Shown in pieces: positions 17,716-26,477 of a DNA stretch of 64,000 nucleotides; the first letter of the stretch is position 1; the number at the start of each line of letters is the position of its first letter. The stretch covers positions 4,512,419 to 4,576,418 of the forward strand of contig CANXME010000532.1 in NCBI GenBank assembly GCA_948144175.1. The letters are read 5' to 3'. The stretch comes from Closterium sp. NIES-65. Its lineage: Eukaryota; Streptophyta; Zygnematophyceae; Desmidiales; Closteriaceae. The position numbers and the translations under genes are program-made. The notes beneath the pieces are model-generated. The model ran no database searches, had not been told where the DNA came from, and worked only from the letters and a program-made list of their open reading frames with translations.

Positions 17716-20700
17716 GTGCCGCCGTGCCGCCGAGTTGCGAGTCGCCGAGTCGTCGAGCTTGCTCTTCCCACCACTGGTGAGCCCCTGCCTTCCTTACTGC
17801 TGCTAACCTGTACTGCTTCTACTGGCGGCGGCCAGATGCAGCTCCAGCGACGCCCACGCGCGTCTCTCACGCCCCAGCAGCTTCGTGAGTGGTACGCTCA
17901 GAGTAGAGGGTCTCTCAGTTCTGTTCGCTGCTCTTACGTGATTCGCACTGGTGCTCGGACTGGTCAGCCTTGTGGGACGCCTAGTCATACACCGTCCCGC
18001 TGCTTCGCCCGTCTGAACGACGCCTGGCGTACCGAGTTTGGCGACGAGGCTGAGCTCCCCGACTGGGTAGAGTTGCTTAGGCAGAGGGTATATCTATTTG
18101 CTTTTGACTATGATGCTATTCTCACTGCCATGTATGCATTGCCTACTAGTGCTGACCGTGCCGGTCACCTGTGCGTACCGCCTGACCCGGGTATAGAGTC
18201 TGCTGCTCTAGCTGCTGGTGCGGCTGCTGCTCTGGGTGCTAGTGTGTCTCCTGCTCCAGGTACAGGTGCGGCTGCTGCTCTAGGTGCTAGTGAGTCTGCT
18301 TCCTCAGGTGCGGGTGAGTCTGCTCTCTCAGGTACCGCGTCGGCTCCGGCCTCTCACACCTTCACCCTTGACTCGGGGGCTTCCCGCTCCTTCTTTAGAG
18401 ACCGCACCACACTCACGCCGCTTGGTCGGCCAGTTGCAGTCTCTCTGGCAGACCCCTCTGGGGGCCCTGTCCTTGCTCACTTCTCCACTGTCCTCCCGTG
18501 TCCGGCGGCCCCCTCTGGCACCCTGTCTGGTCTTTACCTCCCCTCGTTCTCTACGAACTTGGTGAGTGGTGCTGACCTGCAGGATGCGGGGGTTCACCAG
18601 TTCACTCCTGCGAGTCAGCGGGTGACCCACTGCACAGACGCTCGGACAGGCCGACACCTGGCCACGTTTACTCGTCGGCCGGGGTCGAGCCTGTACACAC
18701 TGACCACTGCGTCTCCTCCAGTTACTGAGTCTGGTAGGGTAGCTGCGTCGGGTCAGGTGTTTGCTGCAGCGTCCAGGTCTGGTCTTGAGTCTGCCCCCTG
18801 TTCGTATCATCTCCTGTCTCACGAGACTCTCCTCTGGCACCACCGCCTTGGTCACCCCTCTCTGCTTTGGCTTAGAGGCATGGCCTCTCGTCTTCTTGTT
18901 TCTGGTCTCCCCCGGTCCCTCCCTCCCCTTCCTCAGGGCCCTGGCCCTACCTGTGTCCCCTGTGTTGAGGGGCGCCAGCGTGCTGCCCCTCCCTCCTCCC
19001 AGTTTCCTCCGACAGAGGCCCCGTTGAAGACGATTCACATGGACGTGTGGGGCCCAGCCCGCGTTCGTGGACAGGGTCACGAGCGCTACTTCCTGCTAGT
19101 TGTTGACGACTACTCGCGTTACACCGCAGTCTTACCCTTGCGCAGCACGCGTGATGTCACTGAGGTGCTGATCGACTGGATCCGCGCAGCTCGTCTCCAG
19201 CTCAGGCAGAGCTTTGGCTCGGACTTTCCTGTTCTGCGTCTACACTCGGACAGAGGCGGAGAGTTTTCCTCTGGCCTTCTGAGAGCCTATTGTCGCGCAC
19301 GGGGCATCCGTCAGACCTTCACGCTTCCGGACTCTCCACAGCAAAATGGGATTGCTGAGCGCCGCATTGGCATGGTCATGGACGTCGCTCGTACGTCTAT
19401 GATGCATGCAGCTGCCCCCCATTTTCTGTGGCCGTTTGCGGTGAGGTACGCGGCGCATCAGATCAACCTTCACCCCAGGGTCTCCAGGCCGGAGACCTCC
19501 CCAGCCTTGCTGTGGACGGGGAAGGTTGGCGATGCGTCGGCGTTCCGGGTCTGGGGATCTCGGGCGTTTGTCCGCGACTTGTCTGCGGACAAACTGTCCC
19601 CTCGTGGTGCTCCTTGCGTCTTCCTGGGGTTCCCCCCTGACGCGCCTGGGTGGCAGTTCTACCACCCCACCTCTTGCCGTGTTCTGTCCTCCCAGGACGT
19701 CACGTTTGACGAGTCGGTCCCCTACTACCGCCTCTTCCCCTACCGCACTCCGTCCCTCCCCCCGCCCCCGCTCTTCCTGGTACCAGGTCCCCCCCAGGTA
19801 GACCCCCTCCCCCCTCAGGGTCCTGCCCCTTCAGGTGTGTCACAGGTAGACGCAGTCGAGCCTGTCGAGGTCACTGGTGACTCTGGTGCTGCTGAGGGTG
19901 CTGAGCCTGGGGGTACTGAGCCTGGGGGTGCTGAGACTGGGGGTGCTACGCCTGGGGGTGCTTTGCCTGGGGGTGCCGGGCCGGGGGGAGCTGAGCCTGG
20001 AGGTGCTTCGCCTGGAGGTTCTCCGGGTGCTTCGTCTCGCAGGGAGCCACTCTCTCCACAGGAGCTGCGCGAGTGGTTTGCTCGGCGCTGGAGCCGTGCT
20101 GCTTGTGCTGGAGGTTCTTCGGCTACTGGGGGTGCTGAGCCTAGGGGTGCTGAGCCTGGGGGTGCTGAGCGTGGGGGTGCTACGCCTGGGGGTGCTGGGC
20201 TTGGGGGTGCTGAGCCTGGGGGTGCTTTGCCTGGGGGTGCTGGACCTGGGGGTGCTGTGCCTGGAGGTGCTCCGCTTGGAGGTTCTCCGGGTGCTTCGTC
20301 TCGCCGGGAGCCAGTCTCTCCACAGGAGCTGCGCGAGTGGTTTGCCCGGCGCTGGAGCCGTGCTGCTTGTGCTGGAGGTTCGTCGGCTACTGAGGGTGCT
20401 GCTGTCGCGGGTCCCGGAGGTGCTCGTCGTGGGAGTACTGGAGCTGCTGGGCCTGCAGGTTCGACTGGAGCTGGTGCTGCTGGGGGTGTTGGCGCTGAGC
20501 CTACCACTCGCGGTCCTGCTGGGGGTGCTCCTGCTGCTGCTGGAGGTTCTGGAGCTGCTGGAGGTGCTGTTGGGGGTTCTGGAGCTGCTGGAGGTGCTGC
20601 TGGAGGTGCTGGAGCTACTGGAGGTGCTGCTGGAGCGGGCACTCCTGCTGGGGGTCCTGGTGCTGTCCCAGCTGTTTCTGGCGTCGCCACGCGGCCTCGA

Positions 20701-20796
20701 CCGTACTTCGTTCCACTCCTGCAGGAGGTTCTTGGTCTTACACCTTCTACTGGTCCTCCTCCTCCTCCCTTAGAGGGTCCACAGCCTGTCCAGTGA
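17716..20796 (+). CDS. copia-B nucleocapsid, protease, integrase and linker
   Basis: 1026 codons; the first 40 lie in leader-like sequence, and Met 41 (17836) may be nearer the true homology start. Residues 72-96 form an unusual knuckle, C-x13-C-x4-H-x4-C. Protease FTLDSGASRSFF is at about 216-227. Integrase: WHHRLGH and CVPC (HHCC), then IHMDVWGP, LHSDRGGEF and QQNGIAERR (D, D, E). The last 300 residues are Gly/Glu/Pro repeats containing two copies of SPQELREWFARRWSRA, a relative of TPQQLREWYAQSR found beside the knuckle. The Gag capsid, seen in copia-A and copia-C, is absent. Ends at TGA 20794-20796, beyond which the same frame continues into RT. Confidence 0.88.
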   Translation: MPPCRRVASRRVVELALPTTGEPLPSLLLLTCTASTGGGQMQLQRRPRASLTPQQLREWYAQSRGSLSSVRCSYVIRTGARTGQPCGTPSHTPSRCFARLNDAWRTEFGDEAELPDWVELLRQRVYLFAFDYDAILTAMYALPTSADRAGHLCVPPDPGIESAALAAGAAAALGASVSPAPGTGAAAALGASESASSGAGESALSGTASAPASHTFTLDSGASRSFFRDRTTLTPLGRPVAVSLADPSGGPVLAHFSTVLPCPAAPSGTLSGLYLPSFSTNLVSGADLQDAGVHQFTPASQRVTHCTDARTGRHLATFTRRPGSSLYTLTTASPPVTESGRVAASGQVFAAASRSGLESAPCSYHLLSHETLLWHHRLGHPSLLWLRGMASRLLVSGLPRSLPPLPQGPGPTCVPCVEGRQRAAPPSSQFPPTEAPLKTIHMDVWGPARVRGQGHERYFLLVVDDYSRYTAVLPLRSTRDVTEVLIDWIRAARLQLRQSFGSDFPVLRLHSDRGGEFSSGLLRAYCRARGIRQTFTLPDSPQQNGIAERRIGMVMDVARTSMMHAAAPHFLWPFAVRYAAHQINLHPRVSRPETSPALLWTGKVGDASAFRVWGSRAFVRDLSADKLSPRGAPCVFLGFPPDAPGWQFYHPTSCRVLSSQDVTFDESVPYYRLFPYRTPSLPPPPLFLVPGPPQVDPLPPQGPAPSGVSQVDAVEPVEVTGDSGAAEGAEPGGTEPGGAETGGATPGGALPGGAGPGGAEPGGASPGGSPGASSRREPLSPQELREWFARRWSRAACAGGSSATGGAEPRGAEPGGAERGGATPGGAGLGGAEPGGALPGGAGPGGAVPGGAPLGGSPGASSRREPVSPQELREWFARRWSRAACAGGSSATEGAAVAGPGGARRGSTGAAGPAGSTGAGAAGGVGAEPTTRGPAGGAPAAAGGSGAAGGAVGGSGAAGGAAGGAGATGGAAGAGTPAGGPGAVPAVSGVATRPRPYFVPLLQEVLGLTPSTGPPPPPLEGPQPVQ

Positions 20797-22959
20797 CAGT
20801 CACAGCTACAACCTGCCTCCCCTTTGCCTGCTCCTTCTCCCTACGCTGGTCCTACTGGAGGTCTTACTGAGCGTCGTGAGCCTGCGTCTCGTCCTGCGTC
20901 GCCTGTTCGTGCTGCGCGCGCTAGTGGTCGCGGTTCGCGCCAACGTCCTCCTCCTGTCCTTGGCACGCACCGGATGTCTCTGCGTCCGTCCATTGCTCCT
21001 CTGCGTGCCCCTTTGCCTTCTCCTCCTGTGTCCTCTCTTCCTGCTCTTGCCGACCCGGAGTCGGACTCTCTTCGTGCTGCCAGTCCTACTGTCACGCGTC
21101 TCCTTGCTACTGCTGTCACTGACCCTTCTTTCGAGTCTACTACTGCGTCTGCCCTTGTTACTGAGCTCGTCGACTTTGCTGCTCGCTGTCACCTAGAATA
21201 CCGTGCGAGTCTTGTCGCTGAGTCTGAGTCTGTCTGTCCTCCGTCCGTCGGGGGTGAGTGTGCCCTTGGCACGGACGTCCTTGAGGACAGGCAGGAGGAG
21301 TTCCAGTGTCTGGCCGCTGCTTCACCTCATCTCGTGTCCGTACTGCTTACCCCTGAGGGAGACCCGGATGCACTTGACATCCCGACTCCGCGCTCTTACG
21401 CGGAGGCGATAGAGGGTCCCTACTCCTCTCAGTGGCAGGCAGCTATGGATGCAGAGATGGCTTCCTGGAAGTCCACAGGCACCTACGTTGACGCTGTCCC
21501 CCCTCCTGGGGCGAACATCGTCAGTGGCATGTGGATTTTCAGGGTGAAGCGGCCGCCGGGTTCTCCGCCTGTCTTCAAGGCGCGTTACGTGGCTCGTGGC
21601 TTTAGTCAGCGGCAGGGAGTTGACTACTTTCAGAACTTCTCCCCTACCCCGAAGATGACCACTCTTCGGGTACTGCTGCACGTTGCTGCTCACCGTGACT
21701 ACGAGCTGCACTCTCTCGACTTCAGCACTGCTTTCTTGCAGGGCAGCTTGCACGAGGAGATCTGGCTGCGCCGCCCACCTGGCTTCACTGGGTCGTTCCC
21801 TCCTGGTACCCAGTGGAGTCTCCGGCGTCTAGTCTACGGTCTCCGCCAGGCGCCACGTGAGTGGCACGACACACTGAGGACTACACTGGCGGCACTTGGG
21901 TTTGCTCCTTCTACTGCCGACCCGTCGCTGTTTCTGCGCACCGACACCTCTCTGCCGCCGTTCTACATCCTCGTGTACGTCGACGACTTGGTCTTTGCCA
22001 CAGCTGACACTGCTGGACTCGCCTACGTGAAGTCCGAGCTGCAGAAGAGACACACGTGCACTGACCTGGGTGAACTGCGCAGCTACCTTGGCTTGCAGAT
22101 CACCCGGGACAGAGCACGCCGCACCATTACCTTGACTCAGTCACACATGGTGCAGCAGGTCCTTCAGCGCTTCGGCTTCACGTACTCCTCGCCTCAGGCC
22201 ACTCCTCTGCCTACTCGCCACTCGCTCTCAGCTCTGCCTTCGGATGAGTCCGTAGAGTCGAGTGGCCCGTATCCAGAGCTTGTTGGCTGCCTCATGTACC
22301 TGATGACCTGCACACGACCTGACCTTGCATACCTTCTTAGCATTCTCGCACGCTATGTTGCTCCTGGGAGACACCGACCAGAGCACATGGCTGCAGCGAA
22401 GAGGGTGTTGCGCTACTTGTGCAGTACGTCGGGCATGGGGCTAGTACTTGGAGGGCGGAGTCCAGTGGTCCTCACTGGGCACGCGCACGCCTCTTGGGCT
22501 GACGACCAGGCTACGCAGCGGTCGTCACAGGGTTACACTTTCAGTCTTGGTTCCGGCTCTGTTTCGTGGCGGGCCACCCGCTCGTCTTCTGTTCTCGGCT
22601 CCAGTTGTGAGGCTGAGATCTACGCCGGGGCTATGGCTGCCCAGGATCTCCGCTGGCTCACCTACCTGCTGACCGACCTTGGAGAGCCGCCTCGTTCTCC
22701 TCCAGTCCTGTACGTAGACAACAAGGCCATGCTGGCCTTGTGTCGAGAGCAGCGACTGGAGCACAGAACAAAGCACATTGCTCTCCGCTACTTTCTTGCT
22801 CGTGAGCTACAGCAGCGTGGACAGTTGCGGCTTGCGTACGTGGCCTCTGAGGCCAACACTGCTGATGTCTTCACCAAGGCACTTGCGCCTTGTGATCATC
22901 AGCGCTTCTGCACTCAGCTGGGTCTTGTGCCTGTCTTGCCTCACTTGCTCACTTCTTGA
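20797..22959 (+). CDS. copia-B reverse transcriptase and RNase H
   Basis: Same frame as the preceding ORF; first ATG at 20824, but this is probably not a real start, since homologous low-complexity linker continues through the stop. RVT_2 features: WQAAMDAEMASW, FKARYVARGFSQ, LDFSTAFLQG, VYGLRQAPREWH and the catalytic ILVYVDDLVFA. RNase H: HASWADD, SSCEAEIYAG, LYVDNKAML and HIALRYFLARE. No other stop or frameshift in about 715 codons. The stop between integrase and RT is most simply a nonsense mutation; programmed readthrough is possible but unsupported. Confidence 0.92.
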   Translation, partial: QSQLQPASPLPAPSPYAGPTGGLTERREPASRPASPVRAARASGRGSRQRPPPVLGTHRMSLRPSIAPLRAPLPSPPVSSLPALADPESDSLRAASPTVTRLLATAVTDPSFESTTASALVTELVDFAARCHLEYRASLVAESESVCPPSVGGECALGTDVLEDRQEEFQCLAAASPHLVSVLLTPEGDPDALDIPTPRSYAEAIEGPYSSQWQAAMDAEMASWKSTGTYVDAVPPPGANIVSGMWIFRVKRPPGSPPVFKARYVARGFSQRQGVDYFQNFSPTPKMTTLRVLLHVAAHRDYELHSLDFSTAFLQGSLHEEIWLRRPPGFTGSFPPGTQWSLRRLVYGLRQAPREWHDTLRTTLAALGFAPSTADPSLFLRTDTSLPPFYILVYVDDLVFATADTAGLAYVKSELQKRHTCTDLGELRSYLGLQITRDRARRTITLTQSHMVQQVLQRFGFTYSSPQATPLPTRHSLSALPSDESVESSGPYPELVGCLMYLMTCTRPDLAYLLSILARYVAPGRHRPEHMAAAKRVLRYLCSTSGMGLVLGGRSPVVLTGHAHASWADDQATQRSSQGYTFSLGSGSVSWRATRSSSVLGSSCEAEIYAGAMAAQDLRWLTYLLTDLGEPPRSPPVLYVDNKAMLALCREQRLEHRTKHIALRYFLARELQQRGQLRLAYVASEANTADVFTKALAPCDHQRFCTQLGLVPVLPHLLTS

Positions 22960-23174
22960 CCTTGCTTGTACTGTCACATATATATACTCTTGCTCTTGCT
23001 TGCTTAGCCTCTTGTATATATATATATACGTGATCTTGCATGTGAACTGGCCTTCTGGCCTTTGAACTTGTGCTCGGAATGTGTGGTGACTTTGTGATCC
23101 ACCCTGAGCTTTGCTTTGCTTTGCTTGACTGGTCTTGTGACCCCTTGTTCTCCCCCACTTTGCCTATGGGGGTG
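22960..23174 (+). other. copia-B 3' untranslated region and polypurine tract
   Basis: TA-rich stretches (TATATATATA near 23017) and GCTTT repeats; ends with the purine-rich CTATGGGGGTG next to the LTR. Confidence 0.7.
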
Positions 23175-23309
23175 TGTCAGAACATTATAGCTTATATATT
23201 CGTGTAGGCTATAGTGGGGTATCCCATAGGGGGTACAACCCAATCAGGGTTTCCTATATGTACTCACTTCATTCATAGTTCATTCATTCTTGTTATAGTT
23301 TCTTTCACA
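23175..23309 (+). repeat. copia-B 3' LTR (135 bp)
   Basis: Same length as the 5' LTR with three substitutions; followed by the CCCGC duplication. Confidence 0.95.
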
Positions 23310-23639
23310 CCCGCGACCCTTCGGCTTGGCCTGTGCCGCCCGGGTTAGTGACCCCCTGCTGATTCTGCACCTGCAACTCCTGCGACTCACTCGTCGGCAA
23401 CCCCTGTTGCACGCTTCCAGGCAAGGGCTGGTTCCCCTCATAACACCCTTGCCGCCCTGCCTGCGACTGGGGTTGATTGTCTGTATGACTCCCCTCCTGC
23501 ATGCATACCGGCAGCTCCTCTCGCGCCTCCTCTTGCGGCTCCTCCATCTCCACCTCCAGCTCCTGCAGCTCCTGCTGCTCCCCGACCCCTTGCTCCACCT
23601 CCATCTCTGCTGCCAATGCTTGTTGACCTCCGGGCAGCT

Positions 23640-24160
23640 CTTGCTGTCCCCCTGCCTGCTGCTCTCCCTGGGGTGCTCCGGGCACCCCCGGTTGCCCTCC
23701 TGCCTGCTGCTCTCCCTGGGGTGCTCCGGGCACCCCTGGCTGCCCTCTTGCCTGCTGCTCTCCCTGGGGTGCTCCAGGCACCCCCGGCTGCCCTCTTGCC
23801 TGCTGCTCTCCTTGGGGTGCTCCGGGCACCCCCGGTTGCCCTCCTGCCTGCTTCTCTCCCTGGGGTGCTCCGGGCACCCTCAGCTGCCCCCCTGCCTGCT
23901 ACTCTCCTGCCTGCTGCTCTCCCTGGGGTGCTACGGGCACCCCCGGCTGCCCTCCTGCCTGCTGCTCTCCCTGGGGTGCTCCGGGCACCCTCAGCTGCCC
24001 CCCTGCCTGCTGCTCTCCCTGGGGTGCTCCGGGCACCCCCGGCTGCCCTCCTGCCTGCTGCTCTCCCTGGGGTGCTCCGGGCACCATCAGCTGCCCCCCT
24101 GCCTGCCGCTCTCCCTGGGGTGCACCGGGTGCCCCCGGCTGCCCCTCTGCCTGCTGTGCG
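23640..24160. repeat. 48-bp coding minisatellite, copy block 2
   Basis: About ten units of CCTGCTGCTCTCCCTGGGGTGCTCCGGGCACC type (plus strand), all close to 48 bases. Same unit as block 1 across copia-B. Confidence 0.85.
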
Positions 24161-24599
24161 GCAGCCCCGCTTCCAATCTGCCCTTGCGATTTGCAGGAAC
24201 GTCGACTCCCGCCTCGGCCCTGTGCCCGGGTTCTGCTCGCTTGGCTTACAGCATCCGAATTCGTGACCTCCCGCTGACCCTGCGCCGGCAGCTCCCGCCA
24301 CCCTCCCGTTTGCAGCTTCTGCCGCTCCGCTCGTGGCATTTCCACGGCTCGTGATAGCTCGGCCATTTCCACGTTTGCCGCTTGCTTCTCCCTCGCCGGC
24401 AGCTGCCCTTCTCCTGGCAGCTCCGGCTGCCCGTTCCTTGGATGCTCCCCTCCACTCGGCAGCGTCCGCTGCCCTTCGATGCGCAGCTGCTGCTGCCCTC
24501 CGCTTTGCAGCTCCTGCTGCCCCCCGGCATGTGACTCCACCTCCATCTCCGTCACCAACGCCTGCTGGCCCCCAGCCTGCAGCCATTGCTGCTCTCCGC

Positions 24600-24980
24600 T
24601 CTGCAATTGCTGCTGCCCTCCGCTTCGCGGCTCTTGCTGCCCCGCGGCCTGTGGTTCCACCATCGCCGTCGCCAACGCCTGCTGCCCCCCAGCCTGCAGC
24701 TCCTGCTGCCCCCCGGCCTGCAGCTCCTGCTGCCCCCCGGCCCGCAGCTCCTGCTGCCCCCCGGCCTGCAGCTCCTGCTGCCCCCCGGCCTGCAGCTCCT
24801 GCTGCCCCCCGGCCTGCCGCTCCTGCTGGACCCCAGCCTGCAGCTCCTGCTGCCCCCCAGCCTGTATCCCCTGCTGCCCTCCGCTCTGCTTGGGCTGTTG
24901 CCCTCCGCTCGGCAGCTGCTGCTGCCCTCCGCTCTGCAGCTCCTGCTGCCCACCGCTTTGCAACCCCTGCTGTCCCATCC
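24600..24980. repeat. 24-bp coding repeat (CAGCTCCTGCTGCCCCCCGGCCTG)
   Basis: Tandem 24-base units, about 15 copies with substitutions, coding for the Gln/Gly-rich 8-residue unit of the LINE on the minus strand. Confidence 0.8.
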
Positions 24981-25739
24981 CCACCGGCGGCTGCCGGGCC
25001 CCCTCCTAAACCCCATGCTGCTTGCCCACTGGCAGGTCTTGCCAGCCCCCCACTAGCGGCTCCTGCTGCCTGTCTCTCCTTGCCGCCCTCCGGCGCTTCC
25101 ACTCATGTCGCCGTGCAAGACGTGGCACAACCAGGGGGATTGCAGCGTCGGTCGAGCCCGCACTGTGCGGCGTTAACCTCTCAGGTCGGCCGCTTCTGCG
25201 AGTGTCCTGCTGTTGCTGCAACCGCCTACGGTACTCTTCCCAAGCTGCCCTTGCTACCTCCGAAGCCTCCCTTGGAGCTATCGCCACCTCGTCGACCGCG
25301 CCTTTGTTACTTATCGCTCCCCCCACCTCTTCGTTGATGACCGCCGGTTCGGAGTTGTCGATCTGGCCAGCCCGGGTGTTGGAAGGGTCGTCGAGGGACT
25401 GCTCACATGTCAATGCTGAAGTCGGACAGCCCGCTGCGTAACGCGGTCTCTTGGGTGGTTTGCCAAATAGGCATAGAAGGTCTTCGTGTTGGAGGCGACG
25501 GATGCGTGGGCTCCGAAGCGCCCCCTCAGCCTCCCCCCGTCTTTTGTGACCAACCAATAGGTGGATCGACCCATCAGCTGCTACTGTGCTTACCCCCCCT
25601 TCGCCCCCAAAGGCCCCCGTCATGTCGCTGTCCAGGCCGTCCCCCACCCAGACCTCGGGATCCCCGGGGTCCGGGTCCTCCACCATGGCTCCAAGCTCTG
25701 GCCAAGGCTCATTCGCTTACTCTATGGTGCTCTTATGGC

Positions 25740-26205
25740 CAGAGATTTTGCTGCTGTGGCACGGGTTTTCCTACTATGGCGTCTATAACTATGCTATGGC
25801 ACGATCTTCGTTGCTAAGGCGCGGTTCGCTACCATGGCGCAGGTTTTGCTGCTATGGGGCGGATTCCGCTGCTATGGCTAGGATCCAGCTGTTATGGCGC
25901 GGATGTCGCTGCTGTGGCGCGGATATCGCTGCTATGGCACGGATTTTGCTGCTGTGCCGCGGATTTCTCTGCTGTGGCGCAGATTTCACTACTGTGGCGC
26001 GGATTTCGTTGCTATGGCGTGGATTTCGCTGCAGTGGCGCGGGAGTCGCCGCGGTGGCACGGATTTCGCTGCTGTGGCGCGGATGTCGCTGCGGTGCCAC
26101 GGATTTCGCTGCTCTGGCGCGGATGTCGCTGCGGTGGGACGGATTTCGCAGCTATGGCGCGGATATCGCGGCTAGGGCACGGATTTCGCTGCTGCTACGC
26201 AGTTT
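25740..26205. repeat. tandem repeat upstream of the LINE ORF
   Basis: About 20 degenerate 20-26 base units with the core GCTGCTATGGCGCGGATTTC. It lies just 5' of the LINE start codon on the minus strand and could be its 5' untranslated region. Open in several frames only because of its periodicity. Confidence 0.7.
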
Positions 26206-26284
26206 CGGCGGCCAGTACGTGAAAGGAGCCTGCTTTAGCACAAATTCTGCTACCTAGCTGCGCGCCAGGCGGCCTTATCGCTGA

Positions 26285-26425
26285 TTGAGCGGCTAAATCG
26301 CGGGCCTGGCGGCAAAACCGCGCGGTGGCGGCAAGATCGCGGGCCTGGCGGCTAGATCGCGCGTTGGCGGCAAGATCGCGGGCCTGGCGGCTAGATCGCG
26401 CGCTGGTGGCGAAATCGCGGGGTGA
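26285..26425. repeat. short tandem repeat (GCGGGCCTGGCGGCTAGATC type)
   Basis: Alternating units with GGCGGCAAGATCGCG and GGCGGCTAGATCGCGCG, period about 36 bases over 140 bases. No coding signal. Confidence 0.65.
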
Positions 26426-26477
26426 CGTACGGATGACGGGAACTACCTTGAAGTCTTGGCTCCATCAGGCTCCATCT

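Larger units (their letters stand above)
16621..23309 (+). mobile_element. Ty1/copia element copia-B, complete ends, gag-deleted
   Basis: 135-bp LTRs at both ends, perfect CCCGC duplication (16616-16620 and 23310-23314), PBS, PPT and a pol of PR-IN-RT-RH order. The LTRs differ at 3 of 135 positions. The capsid part of gag is missing and one TGA interrupts pol. Inserted in the LINE N-terminal coding repeat in the opposite orientation. Confidence 0.95.
12027..25686 (-). mobile_element. non-LTR (LINE-like) retrotransposon, interrupted by copia-B and a TRIM
   Basis: Six coding pieces on the minus strand fall into one frame once copia-B plus one CCCGC (6694 bp) and the TRIM plus one ACCTC (380 bp) are subtracted. 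The order from 25686 downward is: unique N-terminus, Gln/Gly/Pro minisatellite, CCHC zinc finger, RT, then a zinc knuckle and an endonuclease-like domain. About 2.2 thousand codons in total. Stops at 25006-25008, 23899-23901, 15486-15488 and 13078-13080 and a C-terminal frameshift make it inactive. The R2-like layout (zinc finger before RT, knuckle and endonuclease after) is inference from motifs. Confidence 0.8.
23310..25686 (-). pseudogene. LINE N-terminal region
   Basis: ATG at 25686-25684 in a good context (GCC before, G after). Residues 1-226 are non-repetitive and charged (VARAAWEEYRRRLQQQQ, then a basic RRHEWKRRRAARRDRQQ patch). TAG at 25006-25008 interrupts, then Gln/Gly units (ELQAGGQQ, 8 residues) run to about 24600, mixed sequence follows, and 16-residue QPGVPGAPQGEQQAGG units run to 23640. 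A second TAG at 23899-23901 replaces a Gln codon that neighbouring units keep. Reads in frame into 16620 once copia-B is removed. The function of the repeats is unknown. Confidence 0.7.

Noticed and set aside
17225-17806. Arg/Pro/Ala-rich ORFs in the copia-B leader
   Set aside because: Low-complexity translation of GC-rich tandem units between PBS and pol; not conserved in the copia-A leader.
19877-20773. Leu/Gly/Val-rich ORF overlapping the copia-B linker
   Set aside because: Alternative frame of the GGAEPGG repeat; the real frame is continuous with integrase.
24333-25337. Ala/Pro-rich plus-strand ORF
   Set aside because: Antisense of the LINE Gln/Gly repeat; no homology beyond composition.
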